A stretch of DNA of 7,699 nucleotides from NCBI GenBank assembly GCA_005240015.1, contig SBBV01000039.1, forward strand, positions 1 through 7,699, in the 5' to 3' direction. Of this stretch, positions 1 through 6,371 are shown in pieces. The notes beneath the pieces were generated by a model that searched no databases, was not told where the DNA came from, and saw nothing but the letters and a program-made list of their open reading frames with translations. This stretch comes from Candidatus Odyssella thessalonicensis. GTDB taxonomy: Bacteria > Pseudomonadota > Alphaproteobacteria > Bin65. The translations under genes and the position numbers were made by a program. The first letter of the stretch is position 1. Each line of letters opens with the position of its first letter.

Positions 1-30
1 GACAAGGTCGTGGAGAAAATGCCGAAATAG
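1..30 (+). CDS. Possible C-terminal end of an unidentified plus-strand gene (partial)
   Basis: Frame 1 reads nine codons, DKVVEKMPK, then a TAG at 28-30. The lysine/valine/glutamate-rich ending looks like a normal protein C-terminus, and a hairpin that could terminate its transcript lies downstream. Nine codons cannot identify a family, and the reading may be chance: frame 3 also stays open here, but its arginine/histidine-rich translation looks non-coding. Bases to the left of the window would decide. Confidence 0.3.
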   Translation, partial: DKVVEKMPK

Positions 31-108
31 GCCGCCGCCCGACCGGGCTTGCGCGCCACGCGGGGCACGTGTGTCGCGGAGACGAGTCCGGACGTTGCCG
101 AGGCCTCA

Positions 109-167
109 GCGCACGCCGTCGCCGCCACGCTCGGGGAAGGGGCGGCGACGAGCGTGCGCACCATTTT
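109..167 (+). terminator. Candidate hairpin terminator between convergent genes
   Basis: Bases 109-126 pair with 141-159 over 18 base pairs, with one unpaired A at 151 and a 14-base loop at 127-140. On the plus strand the stem is followed, after four bases, by TTTT at 164-167. This suits a factor-independent terminator for the plus-strand gene that may end at base 30. It lies just past the stop of the minus-strand gene ending at 177, but no T-run follows in that direction. The T-tract is short, so the assignment is tentative. Confidence 0.4.
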
Positions 168-176
168 GGGGCTAGG

Positions 177-764
177 CTAGGGCCCGAAGCCGATCACGAT
201 CGAGCTCACCGCAACGCCGAGATTCTTCAAAGCCGGATGGCGCGACGAGAATTTCCTGTCGCCCATCACCCGCTGCGCTTCCTTGCTGTCCTCGTTCTTG
301 GTCGGCGCGATCGTGATGCCGATGCCGGCGAGCGCCTTGCCGCGCGCGAACACGGCACCGCCATAGTCCCAGCCGAAGCCCGAGAACTGGAACGGCCCGC
401 CATTGATGCGCTCGAGCTCGGCCAGGCTCGTGCCGATGCGCAGCCCCTCCCGGGTCGCCCAGTTCTTGCCCACGATGCGGATGAACTCGATCCGCTTGCC
501 GTCCTCGGTGAAACCCAGCTGAAGTTCGTTGGGCGTGCCCTGATGGATGAAGGCGCCGGCCTGCTCCTGCCCCTCGGCCGCCGGCACCTTCGCGTAGTTC
601 ACGTTGGCGGCCCCGTAGATCCTGGCGAGATCGGCCGGCTGCGTGCTTCCCTTGACGATCGCGCCGACGCGGCCGGCCTGGAACGTGCGGTCGCCGGCGT
701 CGAGCGCCAGCGCCGGCACGGCGAAGACGAGCACGGCGGCGAAGGCGAGGCGGTGGAGGCGCAT
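177..764 (-). CDS. Exported protein of unknown function, 195 aa
   Basis: The function is not recognised. The start at 764 is chosen because AAGGAG (complement of 771-776) lies six bases upstream, and because translation then opens with a classic signal peptide: MRLHR, a hydrophobic stretch to about residue 19, and a likely signal peptidase I cut after ALA at residue 20. An in-frame start at 812 would bury the signal. The mature protein (about 175 aa) has no cysteine and no further membrane span, so it is probably periplasmic or secreted. Its most distinctive part is GLRIGTSLAELERINGGPF (107-125), followed by SGFGWDYGG (128-136). I associate this pattern with uncharacterised bacterial proteins, from memory only. 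The C-terminus alternates hydrophobic residues, suggesting a final beta strand. It diverges from the GH15 gene across 110 bp. Stop is TAG. Confidence 0.85.
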   Translation of the reverse strand: MRLHRLAFAAVLVFAVPALALDAGDRTFQAGRVGAIVKGSTQPADLARIYGAANVNYAKVPAAEGQEQAGAFIHQGTPNELQLGFTEDGKRIEFIRIVGKNWATREGLRIGTSLAELERINGGPFQFSGFGWDYGGAVFARGKALAGIGITIAPTKNEDSKEAQRVMGDRKFSSRHPALKNLGVAVSSIVIGFGP

Positions 765-825
765 GCGGATCTCCTTGCTGGCGGCCCGTATCATGCCGCG
801 CGAAGCGGACATGCGAAAGCCGGAC

Positions 826-854
826 CTTCACCTCGCCGCCGTGGATCGTATATC
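826..854 (+). promoter_or_regulatory. Predicted sigma-70-type promoter of the GH15 gene
   Basis: CTTCAC at 826-831 (alphaproteobacterial -35 preference CTTGAC) is separated by exactly 17 bases from TATATC at 849-854 (-10). Transcription would start near 861, giving a leader of about 14 bases that contains the Shine-Dalgarno-like GAGGGG (863-868). It is the best promoter-like pair in the divergent 765-874 region. I saw no equally good pair facing the minus-strand gene. Confidence 0.5.
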
Positions 855-874
855 GATGAGCCGAGGGGAACCGA

Positions 875-2668
875 ATGCCCGATCTCAACCTCGCCGTCAT
901 CGGCAACAGCATCGTGGCGGCGCTCGTCGACCGGCGCGCGCGCATCGTGTGGTATTGCCTGCCGCGCTTCGACGGCGATCCGGTATTCTCGAGCCTGCTC
1001 GACGGCGACGACGCCGAGAAGGGCTTCTACGAGGTGACGCTCGAGAACTTCGCCGAGGCGCGCCAGGAGTATCAGCCCAACAGCGCGATCCTGGTGACGA
1101 CGCTCTCCGACCAGCGCGGCGGCGCCGTGCGCATCACTGATTTCTCGCCGCGCTTCAAGCAGCACGACCGCATCTTCCGCCCCGCGATGCTGGTGCGCCG
1201 CGTCGAGCCGGTCTCGGGCCTTCCCGTGGTGCGGGTGCGCCTCCGCCCGGTCTTCGCCTACGGCCACGAGAAGCCGGCGACGACGCATGGCAGCAACCAT
1301 ATTCGCTTCGTCGCCTCGAGCCAGACCTTGCGCCTCACCACCGACGCGCCGCTCGCCTATGTCGAATCCGAGGCGCCGTTCGCGCTGACGCAGCCGTTCC
1401 ACTTGATCCTCGGCCCGGACGAGATGCTGCCGGCCTCGATCGCGCACACGGTGCGCGAGTTCCACGAACGCACGCTCGACTACTGGATCGAATGGGTACG
1501 CTATCTCTCGGTGCCGTTCGAGTGGCAGGCGGCGGTGATCCGCGCGGCGATCACGTTGAAGCTGTGCGCGTTCGAGGAGACGGGCGCGATCGTGGCGGCG
1601 CTCACCACCTCGATCCCCGAGGCGGCCGGGACCCAGCGCAACTGGGACTACCGCTATTGCTGGCTGCGCGACGCCTATTTCTCGGTGCACGCGCTGAACC
1701 GCCTCGGCGCCACCAAGACGATGGAGGATTTCCTCCGCTACATCACGACGGTGGCGGCCGGCGAGGCCGACGGCGCGTTGAAGCCCGTCTACGGCATTCT
1801 CCCCACCGCCGCGCTCGAAGAGGTCGAGGTGCCGTCGCTCAAGGGCTATCGCGGCATGGGGCCGGTGCGCGTCGGCAACGCCGCGCAGCTTCAGGTGCAG
1901 AACGACAGCTACGGCAGCGTCGTGCTCGCGGTGTCGCAGATGTTCTACGACCAGCGCCTGCCGAGCCGCGGCGACATCAACCTGTTCCGCCGGCTCGAGC
2001 GGCTCGGCACGAAGGCGGCCGAGCGCGCGCTCGAGCCCGATGCCGGCATCTGGGAATTCCGCGGCCGCACCGCCGTCCACACGCACTCGGCGGCGCTCTG
2101 CTGGGCCGCCTGCGACCGGCTCGCGCGCATCGCCGGCACGCTCGGCCGCGCCGACCGCGCCGAGCACTGGCGCGGCGAGGCCGACCGCATCCGCGCGGTC
2201 ATCCTCGAACGCGGGTGGAGCCAGAAGCTCGGCGCGTTCACGACCACGTTCGGCGGCGATTCGGTCGATGCCAGCCTATTGCTGCTGCAGGAGCTCGGCC
2301 TCGTGCCGGCGAGCGATCCGCGCTACCTCGCGACGCTCGATTTCATCGGCAAGCATCTCCGCCACGGCCATCACCTCTTCCGCTACGGCACGGCCGACGA
2401 TTTCGGCATGCCCGAGAACGCGTTCACGATCTGCACCTTCTGGTACATCGAGGCGCTCGCGGCGGCCGGCCGGCGCGAGGAGGCGCGCGAGCTGTTCGAG
2501 CGGATCCTCGCCTGCCGCAACCATGTCGGCCTTCTCTCGGAGGACATCAATCCCAAGACCGGCGAGCTCTGGGGCAACTACCCGCAGACCTATTCGCTGG
2601 TCGGCATCATCGTCGCCGCGATGCGCCTCTCGAAGAGCTGGGAAGAAGGCTTCTGGCGCGGGTGGTGA
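875..2668 (+). CDS. Glycoside hydrolase family 15 protein (glucoamylase/trehalase-like)
   Basis: A predicted cytoplasmic inverting alpha-glucosidase: it has no signal peptide or membrane span. Residues 1 to about 200 form the trehalase-like N-terminal domain, opening with LAVIGNSIVAALVDRRARIV (6-25). Residues from about 215 form the (alpha/alpha)6 barrel. Family marks include NWDYRYCWLRDA (256-267), the expected general acid E394 in DAGIWEFRG, and the expected general base E556 in GLLSED followed by NYPQTYSLVG. At 597 aa it is full length for the family. The ATG at 875 is supported by GAGGGG six bases upstream and by the N-terminal motif falling in place. GH15 members of this shape act on alpha-glucans, maltooligosaccharides or trehalose; the sequence does not say which. 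No otsA, otsB or glycogen gene is adjacent, so it stands alone. Its stop lies 6 bp from that of the converging antiporter gene. Confidence 0.96.
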   Translation: MPDLNLAVIGNSIVAALVDRRARIVWYCLPRFDGDPVFSSLLDGDDAEKGFYEVTLENFAEARQEYQPNSAILVTTLSDQRGGAVRITDFSPRFKQHDRIFRPAMLVRRVEPVSGLPVVRVRLRPVFAYGHEKPATTHGSNHIRFVASSQTLRLTTDAPLAYVESEAPFALTQPFHLILGPDEMLPASIAHTVREFHERTLDYWIEWVRYLSVPFEWQAAVIRAAITLKLCAFEETGAIVAALTTSIPEAAGTQRNWDYRYCWLRDAYFSVHALNRLGATKTMEDFLRYITTVAAGEADGALKPVYGILPTAALEEVEVPSLKGYRGMGPVRVGNAAQLQVQNDSYGSVVLAVSQMFYDQRLPSRGDINLFRRLERLGTKAAERALEPDAGIWEFRGRTAVHTHSAALCWAACDRLARIAGTLGRADRAEHWRGEADRIRAVILERGWSQKLGAFTTTFGGDSVDASLLLLQELGLVPASDPRYLATLDFIGKHLRHGHHLFRYGTADDFGMPENAFTICTFWYIEALAAAGRREEARELFERILACRNHVGLLSEDINPKTGELWGNYPQTYSLVGIIVAAMRLSKSWEEGFWRGW

Positions 2669-2674
2669 GCACGT

Positions 2675-3916
2675 CTACGCCTTCTCCGCATAGCGTGCGC
2701 GATCGCCATGGAGACGCCAGCGGAACCAGAGGCCGGTGGCGAGCGAAGTCAGGATCGACGCGAGCACGAGCGCCGTGAACATGCGGTCGTCGATGATGCC
2801 GGCCGCGTGCGCGACGCTCGCGAGCACGATGCCGGGCCCGCCGCGCGTGTTCATCGCGACCGCATAGTCGAGCGCGCGCCCTGGAGCAGCGCCGGCCGCG
2901 CGCGCCGCCAGCATCACGCTCGCGAGTTTGACCGCCGTCGTCGCCAGCACGAAGCCGAGCGCCAGCAGCCAATCGAGTTCGTGCGCGAGATCGAGGCGCA
3001 CGCCGACCAGCGCGAAGTAGATCGGGACGAAGAACCAGATCGCGATGTCGGCGATGCGCTGCTTCACCGGCGCAAGATGCGGCGAGGGAAAACGGCCGAT
3101 CACGAGACCCGCCACCAGCGCGCCGAACACGACGTTGACGCCGAGCAGGCTCGCGGCCGCGACGAAGAACAGGCACACGAGCAGCGCGTAACCGGTGAGC
3201 GAGGCTTCGTTGAAGCGGCGCACGCCGACGCGGCCCGCGAAGCGCAGCAGCGTGGGGCCGAGCACGAGCGAGAGCACCGCGAACGCGACCGTCGCCGCCA
3301 CGATGACCGCGAGATCGGCGGCGCTGGCCCCTTTTCCGTGCTGGAGCGCCGTCGCCACCGCCAGCACGACCCAGAGCAGGAGATCCTGCAGCGTGGCGGC
3401 AGCGACGACGTCGCGGGCAAAGCGCGATTCCATCAGGCCGAGATCGAGGAAGATGCGCGCGATGACGGGTATCGACGTGACGGCGGCGGCGACGCCCATG
3501 ACGAGGCGGAACGCAAGCGCATCGCCACGCGCGGTGTCGGCGACGAGCGGCGCCGCCAGGAATCCGAACGCGAAAGGCAGCGCGGCGGCGCCGATGACGA
3601 GCGCCACCACCATGCGCCGGCCCTCGGCTTCCGCATGCGAGCGCAGCCGGAAGCCGGCGGTGAACATCAGCAGCACGAGGCCGAGCCAGTAGAAGGCCGA
3701 GAGCAGCGCCGCCTGCGGACCGGCGCCGGCGAAGAGCCAGGACTGTGCTTGCGGCGCGACAAGCCCGAGCACCGAGGGCCCGAGCGCGATCCCGCCCGCG
3801 ATCTCCCCGATGACGCGCGGGAGCTTCAAGCGCTCGAACACGTGCCCGCCTGCCAAGGCGGCGGTGAGGACGAGAACGAGGGCCAGAAAGAAGCGCGCCA
3901 GCTCGGAGTCGGTCAT
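2675..3916 (-). CDS. CPA2-family cation/proton antiporter
   Basis: An inner-membrane monovalent cation/H+ exchanger of the CPA2 (Na_H_Exchanger) family, 413 aa, with roughly 11-13 hydrophobic segments and no C-terminal TrkA-N, RCK or UspA domain. Family marks in order are LPRVIGEIAGGIALGPSVLG (32-51), LMFTAGFRL (83-91), AVTSIPVIARIFLDLGLM (145-162), the core helix TLQDLLLW (175-182), VPIYFALVGVRLDL (297-310) and MNTRGGPGIVLA (355-366). The core acidic pair of many CPA2 proteins (Asp-Asp) reads Q177-D178 here, so one acidic residue is replaced. The start at 3916 overlaps the upstream stop as ATGA, giving probable translational coupling; longer upstream readings in this frame run through the neighbour's coding sequence. 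The transported ion cannot be told from sequence, and Na+, K+ or a role as a coupled subunit are all possible. Stop is TAG. Confidence 0.93.
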   Translation of the reverse strand: MTDSELARFFLALVLVLTAALAGGHVFERLKLPRVIGEIAGGIALGPSVLGLVAPQAQSWLFAGAGPQAALLSAFYWLGLVLLMFTAGFRLRSHAEAEGRRMVVALVIGAAALPFAFGFLAAPLVADTARGDALAFRLVMGVAAAVTSIPVIARIFLDLGLMESRFARDVVAAATLQDLLLWVVLAVATALQHGKGASAADLAVIVAATVAFAVLSLVLGPTLLRFAGRVGVRRFNEASLTGYALLVCLFFVAAASLLGVNVVFGALVAGLVIGRFPSPHLAPVKQRIADIAIWFFVPIYFALVGVRLDLAHELDWLLALGFVLATTAVKLASVMLAARAAGAAPGRALDYAVAMNTRGGPGIVLASVAHAAGIIDDRMFTALVLASILTSLATGLWFRWRLHGDRARYAEKA

Positions 3917-4596
3917 GCCCGAAGCGGCACGTCCAGCAGCACGCCGAACTCCTTCGCGAAATCGACGCTGACCCGCGCGTGGACGCGGCCCTGCTTGTCG
4001 AAGAAGCGGCCCGCCGCGCCGCAGGGGAAGACGCCTTCGTGCCAGACATTGGGGTGCATGTAGAGGCCGACGCTGCCGTCGAACCAGAACGTCCTGAAGT
4101 CCTGCGGCTTCACGTCGTCGCCGGGCAGCGCCATCGGCACCACGAACGGCCGGCGCTCGAGCGGGAAGAAGAGCTGGCCGCCATCGGGATGATAATTCGC
4201 GTGCCACAGCAGCACGCGCGACGGCGCGGCGCGGCGCGGCGCATTCTGCGGCGCCGCGGCCGGCGCGCCCGGAGGATCCGCGAAGCCGAGAACATAGTGG
4301 CCGCCCACCGCTTCGTTGCGGCCCATGAGCCGCTCGCCCTCCCACCAAGCGGAGAACACGCCCTCGGTGGTTCCGCCCTCGTCGCCGCTGTCGGCATCGA
4401 CCGGCCGCCAGCCCTGCGCCGGCCAGCGCACGATCTCGATCTTGTGCGCTTGCGGATCGCGCACGAGCGCGCCGTAGCCGGCGAGGTTCTCCACCGTGGC
4501 GACCACGAGCGGCGCCTCGACGAGGCGCAGACCGGCGGGGATCTGCGGATCGAGATAGTCGGGCGCCGCCGCGGGCGCGGGCGCGAGTTCGGTCAT
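3913..4596 (-). CDS. AllA/ureidoglycolate lyase-like cupin protein
   Basis: Resembles ureidoglycolate lyase (AllA), which splits ureidoglycolate to glyoxylate and urea at the end of allantoin breakdown. The match is in the C-terminal half: GGQLFFPLERRPFVVPMALPGDD (139-161), FWFDGSVGLYMH (170-181) and HPNVWHEGVF (181-190) follow the E. coli AllA layout of an H-x-N-V-W-H-x-x-x-F motif after a beta-barrel region. The N-terminal VENLAGYGALV (35-45) matches the usual AllA opening. At 227 aa it is longer than the roughly 160 aa E. coli enzyme. The extra length includes residues 45-100 and a low-complexity Ala/Pro/Arg stretch (108-127). Start at 4596 has GGAG (4609-4606) nine bases upstream. The protein is predicted cytoplasmic. 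It follows the binding-protein gene by 68 bp and overlaps the antiporter start. Membership of the family is fairly clear; actual ureidoglycolate activity is not shown, and no other allantoin genes are present. Confidence 0.8.
   Translation of the reverse strand: MTELAPAPAAAPDYLDPQIPAGLRLVEAPLVVATVENLAGYGALVRDPQAHKIEIVRWPAQGWRPVDADSGDEGGTTEGVFSAWWEGERLMGRNEAVGGHYVLGFADPPGAPAAAPQNAPRRAAPSRVLLWHANYHPDGGQLFFPLERRPFVVPMALPGDDVKPQDFRTFWFDGSVGLYMHPNVWHEGVFPCGAAGRFFDKQGRVHARVSVDFAKEFGVLLDVPLRA
4223..4242. repeat. Four tandem copies of GGCGC inside the AllA-like gene
   Basis: Bases 4223-4242 are four exact copies of the pentamer GGCGC. They encode part of the Pro/Arg/Ala-rich stretch near residues 119-125 of the AllA-like protein. 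Five is not a multiple of three, so gain or loss of one unit would shift the reading frame and remove the conserved C-terminal half. Confidence 0.8.
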
Positions 4597-4624
4597 GAGC
4601 AGGTACTCCGGCGAAATCGTCTCA

Positions 4625-4659
4625 CGCGGAGGGGCGGGTTTGAAACCCGCCCCTCCGCG
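4625..4659. repeat. Perfect 17-bp inverted repeat (palindromic element)
   Basis: Bases 4625-4641 are the exact reverse complement of 4643-4659, centred on G4642; the core reads GGCGGGTTTGAAACCCGCC. It fills half of the 68-bp gap between the binding-protein stop (4665) and the AllA-like start (4596). As RNA it would form a very stable hairpin, but no T-run follows on either strand, so it does not look like an ordinary terminator. It may act as a partial terminator or mRNA 3'-end protector that lowers expression of the two downstream genes, or be a copy of a dispersed REP-like repeat. Its arms end before the Shine-Dalgarno of the AllA-like gene. Confidence 0.9.
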
Positions 4660-4664
4660 CGGCG

Positions 4665-5660
4665 TCAGCGCCTCGCCTTTGCGAGATGGCTCGTGTCGAT
4701 GTATTTCGAGGGGTCTGTGAGCTGCTTCTTCGCCTCGCTGTACTTGCTGCGCAAGGCCAGCACGGTCTTGATGCCATCCATGTCGAAGGCCCCGTCCTTG
4801 AACATGCCGCCTCTGTCGGCCAACAGCACGGCGTAGCTCGCCTCTGCCGCGCGCTCGTCCATGTTCGGCACGTTCACGCGCAGGATGGCGATCGCCGCGG
4901 CCTTGTTGTCGCGGTCGTAGAGCCAAGCCATGGCCTGGAGATAGCCGCGGATGAAGCCGACGACGGAGGCCTCGTTGTCCTTGGCCCAGCGCTGCGTGAC
5001 GGCCGCAACGAGGCCCTGATAATTGCCGAGGCCCGACGAGGCCGAGGCGAGCACGTTGAAGCCCTTGGCCTTGGCGACGATGTCGAACGGCGTGATCAGC
5101 ATCGTCGCGGCATGCTCCTTCTTCTCGAGCGCGATCCAGCGCTCGCGCGCGCCGCCGGCGCGCACGAACTCCACGTCGCTGTCCTTGATGCCGTTCTTCT
5201 CGAGCAGCGCGCGCAGCACGAACGCATAGCCGGTCGTGAGCGCGTCCACCGAGAGCCGCTTGCCTTTCAACGAGGCGAAATCTTTGATCTCGGGCACGGC
5301 CACGAGATGGAGGAACCCGTTGTCGCCGCCCATCACGGCGACCATGTCCGGGTTCTCGATCTTCACCGGCCCCTGGCCCTCCTGATAGGCGATCACGTTG
5401 TCGATCGCCGTCATCGCGATGTGGAACTTGCCGGCGAACGTGTTGGTCATCTGGAATTCCCAGCTCGGCGTCGGATTGACCTTCACCTCGACGCCGGCGG
5501 CGGCGAAGTAGCCGTTCTTCTGTGCGGTCCAGATCGGCCAATTGTGACCGCCCGGGAAGACGATCACCTCGACGGTCTTCCGCTCCTGGGCCATGAGCGC
5601 AGTCGTGGCGGCGGCGAGCGCGAGCAGCGCGGCCGCGACTGTCTTCAGCGTGCGACGCAT
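4665..5660 (-). CDS. ABC transporter substrate-binding protein (NMT1/SsuA-like)
   Basis: A periplasmic solute-binding protein of the NMT1/THI5-like type, which captures small organic molecules for an ABC importer. The 331-aa product opens with a signal peptide: MRRTLK, a hydrophobic alanine/leucine stretch (8-22), and a likely cut after LMA at residue 24. It has no lipobox cysteine. Family marks are the first strand with WPIWTAQKNGYFAAAGVEVK (41-60), TFAGKFHIAMTAIDNVIAY (74-92), and DFASLKGKRLSVDALTTGYA (127-146), where one lobe ends in the usual 'LKGK' turn. The start at 5660 has a strong AGGGAGG (complement of 5673-5667) six bases upstream. It is the first gene of the minus-strand cluster. 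No permease or ATPase gene lies in the window, so its membrane partners are elsewhere or it serves another transporter. The ligand is unknown; the AllA-like neighbour hints at a nitrogen compound. No confident promoter was found in 5661-5876. Confidence 0.93.
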   Translation of the reverse strand: MRRTLKTVAAALLALAAATTALMAQERKTVEVIVFPGGHNWPIWTAQKNGYFAAAGVEVKVNPTPSWEFQMTNTFAGKFHIAMTAIDNVIAYQEGQGPVKIENPDMVAVMGGDNGFLHLVAVPEIKDFASLKGKRLSVDALTTGYAFVLRALLEKNGIKDSDVEFVRAGGARERWIALEKKEHAATMLITPFDIVAKAKGFNVLASASSGLGNYQGLVAAVTQRWAKDNEASVVGFIRGYLQAMAWLYDRDNKAAAIAILRVNVPNMDERAAEASYAVLLADRGGMFKDGAFDMDGIKTVLALRSKYSEAKKQLTDPSKYIDTSHLAKARR

Positions 5661-5876
5661 GTGCTTCCTCCCTGGTTTTCCGGCTCCGGCCGAGAATGGG
5701 TCGCCGCCGGCCCCGCTGCAAGCGCCGGCGCGCTTCTTCGGCGAGTGTTTTGCCGATGATAGGCGTGCCGCCGCCGCGCCGCGCATGAGAAAAATGAGGG
5801 GCCGGGTTCGCCTCGGCGCGGCAGCGCCTGTTTTGCGCGGGGTGACTTCGCGTGGCGCGAACCTACTTCTGCCGCC

Positions 5877-6341
5877 ATGCAAATCCGCCGCACCACTGAC
5901 GACGATGCCGAGGCCGCCGCCGGCGTGCTGCGCCGCTCGATCACCGAGCTGTGCCGCGACGACCACAAGGACGACGCCGAGACGCTCGCCGCCTGGCTCG
6001 CCAACAAGACGCCGGAGAGCGTGCGCCGCTGGATCGAGCGCGCGGTGGTGCTCGTCGCCGTCGAGGACGGCGCCATTCTCGGCGTCGGCTCGCTCTGGTC
6101 GGGCGGCGAGATCGGCTTGAACTACGTGGCGCCGGAGGCGCGCTTCCGCGGCGTGAGCAAGGCGCTCCTGGCCGGGCTCGAGGCGGAAGCGCGCGCGCTC
6201 GGTATCGAAGCGATCACGCTCAACAGCACCGCCACCGCGCGGCGGTTCTACGCGGCTTGCGGCTATGCCGACGCCGGCGCGCCGGTGCCGGGATTCGGCA
6301 AGACGCAGGGCTATCCCATGCGGAAGACCATCTTGGCGTGA
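5877..6341 (+). CDS. GNAT-family N-acetyltransferase
   Basis: A small cytoplasmic acetyltransferase using acetyl-CoA, 154 aa, the size of a single GNAT domain. It opens with MQIRRTTDDDAEAAAGVLRR (1-20), a usual GNAT first strand and helix. The acetyl-CoA-binding motif A is LNYVAPEARFRGVSKALLAG (81-100). Its R89-x-x-G92-x-S94 core matches the Q/R-x-x-G-x-G/A signature except for Ser at the last place. The conserved C-terminal ATARRFYAACGYADAG (119-134) is motif B. The start is fixed by this N-terminus, yet no Shine-Dalgarno is visible in the 20 bases before the ATG, so translation may be weak or leaderless. Substrate cannot be inferred: members acetylate amino groups of small molecules, antibiotics or proteins. 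It diverges from the binding-protein gene (216 bp apart) and converges with the broken DUF4919 gene (30 bp between stops). Confidence 0.93.
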   Translation: MQIRRTTDDDAEAAAGVLRRSITELCRDDHKDDAETLAAWLANKTPESVRRWIERAVVLVAVEDGAILGVGSLWSGGEIGLNYVAPEARFRGVSKALLAGLEAEARALGIEAITLNSTATARRFYAACGYADAGAPVPGFGKTQGYPMRKTILA

Positions 6342-6371
6342 TCGTCGGACGGCGACCGCGCGGGTCTTCGA

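Noticed and set aside
37..50. Small GC hairpin GCCCG-AC-CGGGC just after the stop at 30
   Set aside because: A five-pair stem with a two-base loop (four pairs if the loop is realistic) and only two following Ts; common by chance in GC-rich DNA.
791..2167. Long open frame on the minus strand across the GH15 gene
   Set aside because: Its translation is Arg/His/Ala/Glu-rich with no recognisable family or ribosome site, and it lies antisense to a clearly conserved GH15 protein. Long antisense frames are expected at this GC content.
2708..4063. Long plus-strand open frame opposite the antiporter and AllA-like genes
   Set aside because: The product is highly charged and repetitive (Arg, Glu, His, Asp) while the opposite strand carries complete conserved motifs. 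It is a shadow of the real genes.
3917..4348. An N-terminal extension of the antiporter by about 140 residues
   Set aside because: The extension is the AllA-like gene read in another frame. The family N-terminus begins just after the ATG at 3916, which overlaps the upstream stop.
4686..5759. Plus-strand open frame opposite the substrate-binding protein
   Set aside because: His/Arg/Glu-rich translation without any family pattern, antisense to a gene with signal peptide, ribosome site and conserved binding-protein motifs.
5661..5876. Promoters in the divergent region between the binding protein and GNAT genes
   Set aside because: For the minus strand, TTGCAG-17-CATTCT and an isolated CTATCAT can be read, but neither is a convincing -35/-10 pair. 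No operator or riboswitch-like structure was seen.
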